Source of the DNA: Paenibacillus lacisoli
GTDB lineage: Bacteria > Bacillota > Bacilli > Paenibacillales > Paenibacillaceae
Assembly: GCF_030580655.1 (NCBI RefSeq)
Contig: NZ_JAUQTB010000003.1
Location: forward strand, 248,001 to 312,000
Reading direction: 5' to 3'
DNA: 64,000 bases
Shown here: positions 16,967 through 26,897 of the stretch, in pieces
Layout of the letters: every line of letters starts with the position of its first letter
Numbering within the stretch: the first letter of the stretch is position 1
The notes under the pieces: model-generated
What the model was told of the DNA's origin: nothing
Database searches by the model: none
What the model saw: the letters and a program-made list of their open reading frames with translations, nothing else
Made by a program: the position numbers and the translations under genes

Positions 16967-18673
16967 ATGAGAAAGATGAATGCAGGATTTGCAGGACGTA
17001 CACGCCAAGAAATGTGGGATCATATCGAACGGGAGACCTTTGATATTCTTGTGATCGGCGGAGGAATAACCGGTGCTGGGATTGCCTTGGATGCAGCTGC
17101 CCGGGGATTAAAAGTAGCTCTGGTGGAGATGCAGGATTTTGCAGCCGGCACCTCCAGCCGCTCCACCAAGCTGGTTCATGGCGGACTGCGTTACCTGAAG
17201 CAGCTGGAGGTCGGGATGGTGGCAGAGGTAGGCCGGGAGCGTGCTGTCGTCTATGAGAATGGTCCCCATGTTACGACACCGGAACGGATGCTGCTGCCCT
17301 TCCATCAGGGTGGTACCTTCGGCCGCTTCAGCACCGCGCTCGGGCTGCTCGTCTACGACCGGCTTGCAGGTGTGAAGCTGAGCGAACGGCGGCGTATGCT
17401 CAGCGCGGAGGAGACGCTGAAGAAAGAGCCGCTGTTGAAGAGGGATAAACTGAAGGGCGGCGGGTCATACGTGGAATACCGCACGGACGATGCGAGACTG
17501 ACCTTGGAAGTGATCAAGGAAGCAGCTGCGCAGGGGGCGGTTATCCTGAATTACGCAACGGCAGGTAAGCTTCTCTATCAGGAAGGCCGTATTACCGGCG
17601 TGGTTGCGAATGATCTGCTGAGCGGCAGGCAGAACACCATCCGTGCCAATCTTGTTATTAATGCCACAGGCCCCTGGGTGGATGATCTGCGCAAGCTGGA
17701 CGGCTCCCGTAAAGGTAAGACACTCCAGCTGACGAAAGGCGTGCATCTGGTTATTGATCAGAGCATCTTCCCGCTCCGCCAGGCGGTATATTTTGATACG
17801 CCGGACGGACGCATGGTTTTTGCGATTCCAAGGGATGGAAAGACCTATGTCGGTACAACGGACACCGTCTACACCGGAGATCAGCGGCACCCGCGGATGA
17901 CCTCGGCCGACCGTCAATACATCCTGGACGCTGTTCATTATATGTTCCCGGATGTGAGATTAACTGAAAAGGATGTAGAATCCAGCTGGGCAGGCGTCCG
18001 TCCACTGATCCATGAAGAAGGAAAGGGTCCCTCGGAAATCTCCCGCAAAGACGAGATCTGGCAATCGCCTTCCGGATTGATTACCATTGCCGGCGGCAAG
18101 CTGACAGGGTATCGCAAGATGGCCGAGATGGTCATGGATTTGGCAGCAGAGCGGCTGAAACGGGAGTACGGTATCCAGTCCGGCCCGTGTGTGACCCGCA
18201 GGCATCCGATTTCGGGCGGCAGCGTCGGCGGCTCGCAAGGATTCAAGGAATTTATTTCTTCGATGACGCGGGAGGGAGTGCGTCGCGGTCTCGCGGAGGA
18301 ACAGGCCAGAGCGTGGGCATGCTTTTACGGATCGAATGTGACCCGCCTGTTCAACCGGCTCAGCCAGTCGGCAGACCCCGGTCCCTCGGCGGCTGATGAT
18401 CGGCTGCCCGAGTCCGTACGTATTCCGCTGCTCTACGCCATGGAGGAAGAGATGGCGGTAACGCCTGCAGATTTCTTCATTCGCCGTACAGGAGCACTTT
18501 TCTTTCGCATCGATTGGGTTCGGACCTGGAAGGAGCCGGTCATTGCGTTCATGGCGGCTCATCTGGGGTGGAATGCTGTTCAGACACAAGGTTACAAAGA
18601 GGAGCTGGAGCGGTACCTGCTGGAGGCTGTTGTTCCGGAAGATGTGAAGACACAGGCCGTTCAGACCATTTAA
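16967..18673 (+). CDS. glpD: Aerobic glycerol-3-phosphate dehydrogenase
   Basis: 568-residue membrane-associated FAD enzyme that oxidises glycerol-3-phosphate to dihydroxyacetone phosphate and passes electrons to quinone. The dinucleotide motif VIGGGITGAGIALDAAARG is near residues 27-45, followed by AGTSSRSTKLVHGGLRYLKQ and the C-terminal PLIHEEGKGPSEISRKDEIW. It tracks B. subtilis GlpD closely by memory. The frame is open further upstream, but ATG 16967 has AGGAG at 5 nt, and the leader terminator occupies the upstream stretch. Controlled by GlpP through the hairpin at 16860-16917. Confidence 0.95.
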   Translation: MRKMNAGFAGRTRQEMWDHIERETFDILVIGGGITGAGIALDAAARGLKVALVEMQDFAAGTSSRSTKLVHGGLRYLKQLEVGMVAEVGRERAVVYENGPHVTTPERMLLPFHQGGTFGRFSTALGLLVYDRLAGVKLSERRRMLSAEETLKKEPLLKRDKLKGGGSYVEYRTDDARLTLEVIKEAAAQGAVILNYATAGKLLYQEGRITGVVANDLLSGRQNTIRANLVINATGPWVDDLRKLDGSRKGKTLQLTKGVHLVIDQSIFPLRQAVYFDTPDGRMVFAIPRDGKTYVGTTDTVYTGDQRHPRMTSADRQYILDAVHYMFPDVRLTEKDVESSWAGVRPLIHEEGKGPSEISRKDEIWQSPSGLITIAGGKLTGYRKMAEMVMDLAAERLKREYGIQSGPCVTRRHPISGGSVGGSQGFKEFISSMTREGVRRGLAEEQARAWACFYGSNVTRLFNRLSQSADPGPSAADDRLPESVRIPLLYAMEEEMAVTPADFFIRRTGALFFRIDWVRTWKEPVIAFMAAHLGWNAVQTQGYKEELERYLLEAVVPEDVKTQAVQTI

Positions 18674-18682
18674 TGCGAACAA

Positions 18683-18711
18683 CACCCCCTGAACCTGGTT
18701 CAGGGGGTGTG
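18683..18711 (+). terminator. Hairpin after glpD (weak terminator)
   Basis: Perfect 13-bp stem (18683-18695 with 18699-18711) with a 3-nt loop but no T run, so it may protect the 3' end or pause polymerase rather than terminate alone. Confidence 0.5.
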
Positions 18712-18729
18712 GGGATATGGATAGATTAA

Positions 18730-19074
<345 letters not shown>

Positions 19075-19272
19075 GGCGATCACCTCTCTCGTTACAATTG
19101 TGTGTATCCTATATGATCCGCATCATCATGTATGCTTTGTTCTGATGCCTGCTATGATTATTATACTGGCTGTAGAGCGAATAGGGAATCATTATTTGCT
19201 TTCGAAAAGTAACCTGTTTATTTAATGGCACCTGCGGTTTGATGATGGTATTTTTGTATAAATATACATATC

Positions 19273-19309
19273 AAAAAAAGCTTCTGTCTGTAGGACAAAA
19301 GCTTTTTTT
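19273..19309. terminator. Terminator of lrgA-lrgB-like operon
   Basis: Stem AAAAAAAGCTT (19273-19283) with AAGCTTTTTTT (19299-19309), loop 15. Symmetric A and T runs make it usable from either side. Confidence 0.75.
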
Positions 19310-19314
19310 GTTGA

Positions 19315-19995
19315 TCAGTGACCCATCAGGCCCATCATCAGCGGTGCGGCTATAAGTGTAAACAAGGCAGCCAGGATCATGGAAATGCTGGAGATCGTCC
19401 CGGTAAGCGAGCTAAGCTCGAAGGCCTTGGAGGTTCCGGTACCATGGGCGCTGGTACCGAACAGTACGCCGCGGGCGATTTCGCCTTCAATGCGGAACAG
19501 TCTCAAGATCACGGGGCCGATTAGAATGCCGGATAAGCCGGTAATAATGACGAAGATGGCTGTAATCGTCGGAACCCCGCCGATCACCTGCGATACATTC
19601 ATCGCAATCGGTGTGGTGATCGAGCGCGGAACGATGCTGTTCATCAGGGAATCATCCAGATGCATCCAGCGGGCCAGCAGCGCCGTTGAGGTGATGGCTA
19701 CAACCGAGCCGGACAGGACACTGACGATAATTTCGCCGGCATGTTTCTTGAGAACGTTATAGTATTTGTATAGCGGAACGGCAAAAGCAACTGTTGCCGG
19801 CTGCAGAAGCAGCGTCAGCCACTTACCGCCTTCCTGGTAAGAAGCATAAGGAATACCGGCGACCAGCAGTATAATCACGACCACAATCGGAGTGATCAGC
19901 AGCGGCGACAGATATACCTTGGGCAGCGTACGGTACATGCGTTTGGCCATCCAGTAGATGCCAAGTGTCAGCAGCAGGCAGAGAAATCCAATCAT
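19315..19995 (-). CDS. LrgB/CidB family membrane protein
   Basis: 226-residue polytopic protein, the partner of the LrgA-like gene. The family signature is clear: SIVPRSITTPIAMNVSQVIGG (about residues 120-140) and GVLFGTSAHGTGTSKAFE near 177-195. LrgAB/CidAB pairs are linked to murein hydrolase control in Staphylococcus and to pyruvate or other carboxylate movement in B. subtilis; which applies here is not visible. It overlaps the upstream gene by 4 bases (ATGA) and ends at a strong terminator. Confidence 0.9.
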   Translation of the reverse strand: MIGFLCLLLTLGIYWMAKRMYRTLPKVYLSPLLITPIVVVIILLVAGIPYASYQEGGKWLTLLLQPATVAFAVPLYKYYNVLKKHAGEIIVSVLSGSVVAITSTALLARWMHLDDSLMNSIVPRSITTPIAMNVSQVIGGVPTITAIFVIITGLSGILIGPVILRLFRIEGEIARGVLFGTSAHGTGTSKAFELSSLTGTISSISMILAALFTLIAAPLMMGLMGH

Positions 19996-20363
19996 GAGGT
20001 ATGATGCTCCTTTCTTTTGGCGATTACCGTGGCAATGAGGCCGGTTGCGGCCATAACCAGAAACGTGCTTAACAGCACAACGAACAAAATGCGCAGACCG
20101 TCATGCTCCATCATTGGAAAGTAGTTCATGATCCCGACTGCGGACGGAATAAAGAAGAGCAGCAGCTCCGCGAGCAGCCATCCGGCGCCGATCTCAATCC
20201 AGCTTAATCGTATCCATTTCAGCTGCAGCAGTGCGAACAGAATGACAATTCCGATAATGCTGCCAGGTACAGGCAGGTGCAGTGCGCTTGCGCCCAGGTT
20301 CATAATATAGGAAAAAGCCATAAGTACAGCAATTTGCAGAATCCCTTTAATTACACGGGCCAT
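19992..20363 (-). CDS. LrgA/CidA family holin-like protein
   Basis: 123 residues with four predicted membrane helices and the family block LPVPGSIIGIVILFALLQLKW (split here at about residues 30-50), then GAGWLLAELLLFFIPSAVGIMNY. Holin-like membrane partner of LrgB. First gene of the two-gene operon, divergent from the LysR regulator at 20547, which gives the cidR-cidAB arrangement (ywbI-ywbHG in B. subtilis). Confidence 0.9.
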   Translation of the reverse strand: MARVIKGILQIAVLMAFSYIMNLGASALHLPVPGSIIGIVILFALLQLKWIRLSWIEIGAGWLLAELLLFFIPSAVGIMNYFPMMEHDGLRILFVVLLSTFLVMAATGLIATVIAKRKEHHTS

Positions 20364-20435
20364 TCTGGATGATCTCCTTTCGTAATAGCTCTTGGTGTCA
20401 GTGGCTCACGTCATCTATGCGAAAATGATTTACTG

Positions 20436-20455
20436 TTTTCATCTCGATATGAAAA
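20436..20455. promoter_or_regulatory. Candidate LysR operator between lrgA-like gene and cidR-like gene
   Basis: TTTTCAT-CTCGAT-ATGAAAA is a perfect 7-6-7 inverted repeat in the divergent intergenic region and contains a T-N11-A core, the LysR-type pattern. Confidence 0.65.
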
Positions 20456-20546
20456 TTTTACACCTGTTTCTTTCATGGGTAAAATGAATAAATAGAATCA
20501 TCACTATTCCATTTGGCTATGGATAAAAGAGCGGGAGGAACGGACG

Positions 20547-21446
20547 ATGGATATCCGGCATTTACAGTATTTTTTGGAGGTTGCCCGATCCAGGAGCTTT
20601 ACGAAAGCAGCCCAGCAGCTGTTTATTACACAGCCGACGATCAGCAAGACAATCAAAAGCCTCGAAGAAGAATTGGGCGTAACTCTGTTTGCCCGGGTGG
20701 GCAAGCGGGTGGAGCTGACGGATGCCGGGATTGTCATTGAAGAGCAGGCCCAGCAGATCGTGAAATCTTTTCAGAACCTGTCGTCAGAGCTGGGTGATCT
20801 GATGAATATCAAAAAAGGGCATATCCGGATCGGACTGCCTCCTATGGTGGGTTCCAGCTTCTTTCCCATGGTGATCGGTGAATTCCATAAGGCATATCCG
20901 GAGGTTACCATTCAGCTGTTTGAGGATGGAGCCAAAAAGGTAGAGGTAGACGTGGCCAGCGGTGCACTGGATATCGGGGTCGTTGTACTGCCGACCGATG
21001 AGGGAATCTTCGGCTGCTACTCTTTTGTGGATGAGATTTTGAAGCTGATCGTTCATCCGACACATCCGCTTGCCGGGCGGGAGGAAGTTGCGCTGCATGA
21101 GCTTGCCCAGGACTCATTCGTTCTGTTCCGGGAAGACTTCACGCTGCATGACCGGATCATCGCCGAGTGTGTAAGTGCCGGCTTCCAGCCGCATGTGGTA
21201 TATGAAAGCTCCCAGTGGGACCTGATCAGCGAAATGGTAGCGGCCAAGCTGGGGGTTGCTCTCCTGCCGGAGACCATCTGCCGGGAGATGGATCCGGATC
21301 GGGTCCGGGTCATCCGGCTGATGGAGCCGTCCATTCCCTGGCAGCTTGGGATGATTTGGCGTAAAGACCGTTATCTATCCTTTGCCGCCAGGGAATGGAT
21401 TGCCTTTACCCAAAGGCTGCTCCGCCAGAACCGCAGACCGAGCTAG
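20547..21446 (+). CDS. LysR-family regulator, CidR-like
   Basis: 299 residues. The N-terminal winged helix (residues 1-60: MDIRHLQYFLEVARSRSFTK and LFITQPTISKTIKSLEEELG) is typical of LysR proteins, followed by two-lobed effector domain from about residue 90. Divergent transcription from the LrgA/LrgB pair, and the shared dyad at 20436-20455, indicate that it controls that operon, as CidR/YwbI does in response to acetate or related metabolites. GGGAGGAACGGACG precedes the ATG. Confidence 0.88.
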   Translation: MDIRHLQYFLEVARSRSFTKAAQQLFITQPTISKTIKSLEEELGVTLFARVGKRVELTDAGIVIEEQAQQIVKSFQNLSSELGDLMNIKKGHIRIGLPPMVGSSFFPMVIGEFHKAYPEVTIQLFEDGAKKVEVDVASGALDIGVVVLPTDEGIFGCYSFVDEILKLIVHPTHPLAGREEVALHELAQDSFVLFREDFTLHDRIIAECVSAGFQPHVVYESSQWDLISEMVAAKLGVALLPETICREMDPDRVRVIRLMEPSIPWQLGMIWRKDRYLSFAAREWIAFTQRLLRQNRRPS

Positions 21447-21476
21447 CGGCACAGCTGCCGGAGCGCCGCGCAAAGA

Positions 21477-21501
21477 AGCCGCTCCCGAAGGGGGAGCGGC
21501 T
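21477..21501 (+). terminator. Terminator after the cidR-like gene
   Basis: 10-bp stem AGCCGCTCCC (21477-21486) with GGGAGCGGCT (21492-21501) and a 5-nt loop. The T run is short. Confidence 0.5.
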
Positions 21502-21514
21502 GTTGTCGAATGTG

Positions 21515-21685
21515 TTAGTTGCTCTGTAATGCGGATCTCTTAATGCGGCTGTATATATCTATGATGCGATCAAGCTGTGAAGACTTGTCCAAGACCCGTC
21601 CATCTTTCAGACCATGCTGATCTGCCATGCGATTCAGTTCCCGACGTTCCTGTTCCATCAGCTTTTCAATTTCTTTGAGGTTCAC
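21515..21685 (-). CDS. Spo0E-family aspartyl-phosphate phosphatase (56 residues)
   Basis: Small gene starting at GTG 21685 behind AGGAGGTGG. The protein is two amphipathic helices joined by a short turn; the second helix carries the family signature SSQLDRIIDIY (S-x-x-x-D), the residues Spo0E-type phosphatases use to remove phosphate from Spo0A. Length is typical. A promoter is readable upstream (minus-strand TTGACG 21801-21796, 17 bp, GATAAA 21778-21773). It implies the organism sporulates. The exact response-regulator target is inferred from the family. Confidence 0.85.
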   Translation of the reverse strand: MNLKEIEKLMEQERRELNRMADQHGLKDGRVLDKSSQLDRIIDIYSRIKRSALQSN

Positions 21686-21772
21686 AAGCCCACCTCCTCA
21701 TGTATTCGCGACCATCGACGAGAGACTAGGATCAACCATCTACTCTATTTATCGACTATTCTACCATTTTTC

Positions 21773-21801
21773 TTTATCTTCATTCATTAATAAATCGTCA
21801 A
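21773..21801 (-). promoter_or_regulatory. Promoter of the Spo0E-like gene
   Basis: Minus strand: -35 TTGACG, 17-bp spacer, -10 GATAAA, about 80 nt before the GTG. Confidence 0.5.
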
Positions 21802-21840
21802 ATTCCTGCTTTTTGAAGCAAAAATTTTTTTTGGAATCGT

Positions 21841-23793
21841 TCATCGCTTGCGCTCAGGCAGCTGACTGACATAGCTGTCGGACAGGTGAAGCAGCCGGAG
21901 CGCACGTTCATAGTCGCTTTCGCTGACGCTGCTCTGCGGATCCGCAGTGCGTGGAGCGGGTATGGCGGCCTCTTGGCCTGTTTCCTCATCGTCAGCTCCT
22001 GTTCCGGACATCACAGCCTGAACGGATGCGTCCCCCGAGGTGAATGCGTAGAGCGGCTGCTGCAGGCCATCCTCGAAGCCATCCCCCGGAATGAATAGAG
22101 CACTGCTGTTGAGCAGGGACCCTGAAGGCAGATAATAGCGCTGAGGCAGCAGATTGCTGAAGCCGCTGAGCAGATCCTGTCCAAAATGAATCTGTCCATC
22201 CAGTGGTATGCCAACCAGGTTGGCGATGGTCGGCAGCACATCCACCTGGCCGCCAGTCTGCACCACTTCCAGAGGTTTAACCGCTCCCGGAACGGCCGCA
22301 AGCAGCGGAATGTTGATCATATCCGCGTTGGTATAGTCTCTTCCGTAAATCTCTTTCATCAGCTCCCGATCCTTCCCATTAAGCGAGTAGATCGGCAGTC
22401 CGAGATGGTCCCCGTAAACCACAATCAGGCTCTGATCCCAGAGGCCGCGGTTCTTCAAATCTTTGATGAACAGGCCGAGCGCCTGATCGGCATAATTCTG
22501 GGAGCGAATATAGTCGCCCACCAGTGTATCCTCATAGCGGCCGGGCAGCGTCATCTTGTACTTGCGCTCCGGCAAATGATAGGGATGGTGAGCGGACATA
22601 GAAATAATCTGCGCATAGAAGGGCTGCCCGCTCTTCGACAGCTCTGACATTTTCTGTGCCGTTTTGGCATAGAGCACCTCATCCGAAGCGCCGAAGGCGA
22701 CAGGATCTTCTGTTCCAAAGTAGGAGGAATCATACACATGTCCAAAGCCTACAGCTTTGTACAGCTGGTCACGGTTCCAGAAGGTCACCTTGTTCGTATG
22801 GAAGGTAGCGGTCTGATATCCGTTAGCTGCCAGAAGTTTGGGCAGACTGGGCAATTCCTTGTGCGCGTAGACCTGGGTCGCTGCACCGTCCGGCGGAATA
22901 TAGAAGGAGGTATTCACTACAAACTCGGCATCTGATGTATTGCCCTGACCAACTTGCTGATAAAAGTTCGGAAAATACAAGCTTTGTTTGGCAAGAGCAT
23001 TCAGATTAGGTGTGATTTCCTTGCCATCAATCTTCAGTCCGAGCAGAAAATTTTGAAATGATTCCAGTTGGATGACAACAACGTTCCTGCCTTTTGCAAG
23101 GGCTGTGTAGGCATTCGAATCCTGTGATGGAATCTGTTTTAAGGTATGAATCGCCTGCTGTGTGATCTGTGCTGCTGGAACCGGTGCCGGATTATCGTCT
23201 GCCAGCATCGTATAAGCCTCATAACCAAGAATCCCCATGTGGCTGGCTTGAGTAAGTTCATTCATACTGGCACGGTTTGGCCATACATTAAACAAGCAGA
23301 CCGTAAGGGAGATTCCTAGCAGGACAGGCATGGACCATCTGCGGCTTTTTGCTGCGGGCAGATTCATGAGGCGGCTGCGCTGTCTGCGGGAGAAACACAT
23401 GCCGGCAATGACGACAATATCAGTGAAAATAAATAAATAGTACGGATCAAGCAGGGAGAACATGCTGCTCTTAACGGCAGTTGCCTGATTGACCTGGGCT
23501 AGTGCATGATAAGTAACAATAACGCCGTAATATTTGTAGTACATAATGGCGGCAAAGAAAATACCGGTCAGCAGTAAATTCAAGATCATGTAATAAATCA
23601 TCCTGCGTCTGCCGGCGAGCCATTCAATCAGACAAAAAAAGAGCCAGATCCAGGGAATCTCGGTCAGCAGCGGTTTCCAGGGGGAACTGCCGTCGAACAA
23701 CACAGACCAGGCCAGATAGCTCTTAAGCAGCAGCAGGAGAGTGAACCACACAAAGGGAATGCTGACAAAAGTTTTAATTTGATCGCGTGACAA
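21841..23793 (-). CDS. Lipoteichoic acid synthase-like sulfatase-fold membrane protein
   Basis: 650 residues: five membrane helices (to about residue 185) then an extracellular alkaline-phosphatase-superfamily domain. LtaS landmarks are present: the metal-binding Glu in VIQLESFQ, the nucleophile Thr in GQGNTSDAEF, and the YGDHLGLP metal motif. It would polymerise glycerol-phosphate from phosphatidylglycerol or act as a primase/paralog like YqgS/YfnI. Start is TTG 23793 with GGAGG close by; upstream ATGs are out of frame. The C-terminal 50 residues are an acidic, low-complexity extension. Confidence 0.88.
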   Translation of the reverse strand: MSRDQIKTFVSIPFVWFTLLLLLKSYLAWSVLFDGSSPWKPLLTEIPWIWLFFCLIEWLAGRRRMIYYMILNLLLTGIFFAAIMYYKYYGVIVTYHALAQVNQATAVKSSMFSLLDPYYLFIFTDIVVIAGMCFSRRQRSRLMNLPAAKSRRWSMPVLLGISLTVCLFNVWPNRASMNELTQASHMGILGYEAYTMLADDNPAPVPAAQITQQAIHTLKQIPSQDSNAYTALAKGRNVVVIQLESFQNFLLGLKIDGKEITPNLNALAKQSLYFPNFYQQVGQGNTSDAEFVVNTSFYIPPDGAATQVYAHKELPSLPKLLAANGYQTATFHTNKVTFWNRDQLYKAVGFGHVYDSSYFGTEDPVAFGASDEVLYAKTAQKMSELSKSGQPFYAQIISMSAHHPYHLPERKYKMTLPGRYEDTLVGDYIRSQNYADQALGLFIKDLKNRGLWDQSLIVVYGDHLGLPIYSLNGKDRELMKEIYGRDYTNADMINIPLLAAVPGAVKPLEVVQTGGQVDVLPTIANLVGIPLDGQIHFGQDLLSGFSNLLPQRYYLPSGSLLNSSALFIPGDGFEDGLQQPLYAFTSGDASVQAVMSGTGADDEETGQEAAIPAPRTADPQSSVSESDYERALRLLHLSDSYVSQLPERKR

Positions 23794-24032
23794 CTTCCTC
23801 CACTTCCTTTTCCATGCATACCCGCCCGGGTACGATTGAGTTAAGCTGTTTTTTCAGCAAGAAGGCTATCTTCTTATTATCCTATGCGGCTGCAAACCAT
23901 GTCAAAACTCGGGAGATTGTTGCAGTCTCTGCCTGTACAGAACATGTGGGGTAATATTTTGGCTGCTTCACACCGATTTAATAAAAGGACAATATATCCA
24001 CTCACAGGCCTGACTGGCTGAAAGGACAACCT

Positions 24033-26045
24033 ATGACAGAAATTTATGTGCACTATATTGGCTGGATTGTCGCTTTATCCCTGTTGATTGCAGTAGCAGC
24101 TTCCTATTCGTCTCTAACCCTAATCAGTAAAGGCTCCAAGCCGGGGCGTGCCGGAAGGTCTGTCTGGCTCTGGTCAGGCAGCATCGTTCTGGGCTGCGGG
24201 GTGTGGTCCATGCATTTTACTGGCATGCTGGCCTTTCATTTGGGAATGGCCTATTCTTTTCATCTTCTGTGGACCGCTTTATCAGCGGTTGTTGTGATTC
24301 TGGCTTCGTGGATTGCCTTCCGTATCTCCTATACTGACACTCTGGGCTTGACTCGGCGTGTACTGGCAGGACTGGTCATGGGCAGTGGTGTTACCGGTAT
24401 GCATTATATTGGCATGCACGCATTGCAGACGGAAGCCCATATTGAATATGACCCTTGGCGAGTCTTGCTGTCGGTGCTGATCGCTTTGGGCGCATCATAT
24501 ACAGCTCTTTCCTTGTTCCGCAAATTCCGCAGTTCTCCTGAGTTCGCCCGCTGGAAACTGCTTTGTGCCGTCATCATGGGCGCAGCCGTCAGCGGTATGC
24601 ATTACACGGGCATGTCCGCTACACAGTTGTACAGCAATCACGGCGGGATGGCGATGCATGAGGAACAAGGCCCTCAGATCATTCTCCTCGGCGGTATTAT
24701 TTTGACCGTTATCGTCGTTATTGCCGCTTCCTGGGTATCCGTGTATGCGGAGCGGAGGCTGTATGAACGGATGGCATACAGTGATCCGTTGACCCTGCTG
24801 CCGAACCGCCTGGGATTAAACCGTTTCTTTGACCACGAATTTACCTATGAGCAGGGTGTGGTGCTGTTCATTGATGTGGACGGGTTCAAATCGATCAACG
24901 ATACGCTGGGCCATGACATCGGGGATGAGCTGCTGAAGCTCATTGCCGGTCAGCTCCGAACCAGCACGGAGGACAGACATGCACTCTTCCGGTTAGGGGG
25001 TGACGAGTTCCTGGTCGCCGGCCTTCATCTGGCTGCGGACGAGGCGCTCGCGCTGTCTGAGAAAGTGCTCCATGAACTCAAGCGTCCTTACCGGGTGCAG
25101 GGGAATGAGCTGTATGTGACGGTCAGCATTGGCATCAGCCTGGCCCCGCTGCATGGCCGCAATCGCTCTGCCCTGATGCGTGCTGCCGATATGGCCATGT
25201 ATCATGCGAAGGCCCTGGGCAAAAACTGCTGCAGTCTGTTCGATCCGGAGATGGACCGGCAGCAGGTGCGGCGTATGGAGCTGGAGAAGGACCTTCGCAA
25301 GGCACTCCAGCAGCGTGAGTTCGTTCTGGAGTACCAGCCCAAATGGGATTCACAGCAGGGCAGGCTCGTTGGGCTGGAAGCTCTGCTGCGCTGGCAGCAT
25401 CCGGAGCTGGGGAGGATCTCACCAGCCGAATTCATCCCGATTGCCGAGGAGACAGGATTGATCGTTCCTATCACTCACTGGCTGCTGGAGGAGGTGTGCA
25501 GACAGGGGAAACAGTGGCAGGAGACGGAGTCCCTGCACACCATTATCTCCGCGAATATGTCGGCCCGGGTATTCGAGAGCGGCTCGCTGTATACGGTTGT
25601 GAGTCAGGCGCTTCACAAGGCCGGTCTGAATCCGGCCTTCCTTGAGCTTGAAATTACAGAATCGATCGCGATGATGAATATGGAGGATACAAGTGCGCAG
25701 CTGAGAGCCATTCGCGAGCTGGGCGTGCGTATATCCCTGGATGATTTCGGCACCGGTTATTCCTCACTGGGTACGCTGGATGAAATGCCGATTGATATCC
25801 TGAAAATTGACCAAATTTTTATACGTCACAGTAATCTGCCCAAGAAGCAGGCAATTATCAGTAATATTATTGCTATTGCCAATAATCTGGATCTGGATGT
25901 GGTCGCTGAAGGCGTGGAGACACGGGAGCAGATTGATTTTCTGCTCTCGAGAGGCTGCAGGGTTATGCAGGGATTCTTCTACGCCAGACCCATGCCGCCT
26001 GAACAGCTTGACGGCTGGCTGCGTTCCATGCAATCAGCCGGCTAG
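24033..26045 (+). CDS. MHYT-GGDEF-EAL cyclic-di-GMP enzyme
   Basis: 670 residues with a seven-helix MHYT sensor: three repeats WSMHFTGM (near 58), TGMHYIGM (near 121) and SGMHYTGM (near 187), proposed to bind a metal and sense O2, CO or NO. The diguanylate cyclase domain has [17 protein letters not shown] and intact RLGGDEF near 319 but no RxxD inhibitory site at the usual spacing. The EAL phosphodiesterase domain has LEALLRW near 448 and [10 protein letters not shown]. Both halves look catalytically intact, so net direction is unclear. AAAGGACAACCT precedes the ATG. Single-gene unit with its own terminator. Confidence 0.92.
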   Translation: MTEIYVHYIGWIVALSLLIAVAASYSSLTLISKGSKPGRAGRSVWLWSGSIVLGCGVWSMHFTGMLAFHLGMAYSFHLLWTALSAVVVILASWIAFRISYTDTLGLTRRVLAGLVMGSGVTGMHYIGMHALQTEAHIEYDPWRVLLSVLIALGASYTALSLFRKFRSSPEFARWKLLCAVIMGAAVSGMHYTGMSATQLYSNHGGMAMHEEQGPQIILLGGIILTVIVVIAASWVSVYAERRLYERMAYSDPLTLLPNRLGLNRFFDHEFTYEQGVVLFIDVDGFKSINDTLGHDIGDELLKLIAGQLRTSTEDRHALFRLGGDEFLVAGLHLAADEALALSEKVLHELKRPYRVQGNELYVTVSIGISLAPLHGRNRSALMRAADMAMYHAKALGKNCCSLFDPEMDRQQVRRMELEKDLRKALQQREFVLEYQPKWDSQQGRLVGLEALLRWQHPELGRISPAEFIPIAEETGLIVPITHWLLEEVCRQGKQWQETESLHTIISANMSARVFESGSLYTVVSQALHKAGLNPAFLELEITESIAMMNMEDTSAQLRAIRELGVRISLDDFGTGYSSLGTLDEMPIDILKIDQIFIRHSNLPKKQAIISNIIAIANNLDLDVVAEGVETREQIDFLLSRGCRVMQGFFYARPMPPEQLDGWLRSMQSAG

Positions 26046-26062
26046 CCCAATAACGATATACA

Positions 26063-26097
26063 AAAGCAGCCTGATCTCTTAGAGATCAGGCTGCTTT
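26063..26097. terminator. Bidirectional terminator between GGDEF-EAL gene and hmoB
   Basis: Perfect 16-bp stem (26063-26078 with 26082-26097), 3-nt loop, A run on one side and T run on the other, between convergent genes. Confidence 0.9.
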
Positions 26098-26110
26098 GTT
26101 TTGCTGTAAA

Positions 26111-26650
<540 letters not shown>

Positions 26651-26897
26651 TTATCATGAGGGACAGCGCCATTTGCCGAGGTTCGGCACTCATATGTATT
26701 GTATACCCAAATCATCGGGCCCACCAACTGCCGGTAAAGTCTTCCCGGAGTCATGAAGGCAGATATCACGGGTTTAAATTATAACAAATAACTGTAGATA
26801 TTTACGAAAAGCTATGACACTTTCCCATTATAGTCGGGAATATGCTGACATAGTGAATTCAGATACCGTGAAGACATATGCAGAGGAGTGAGAAGCC

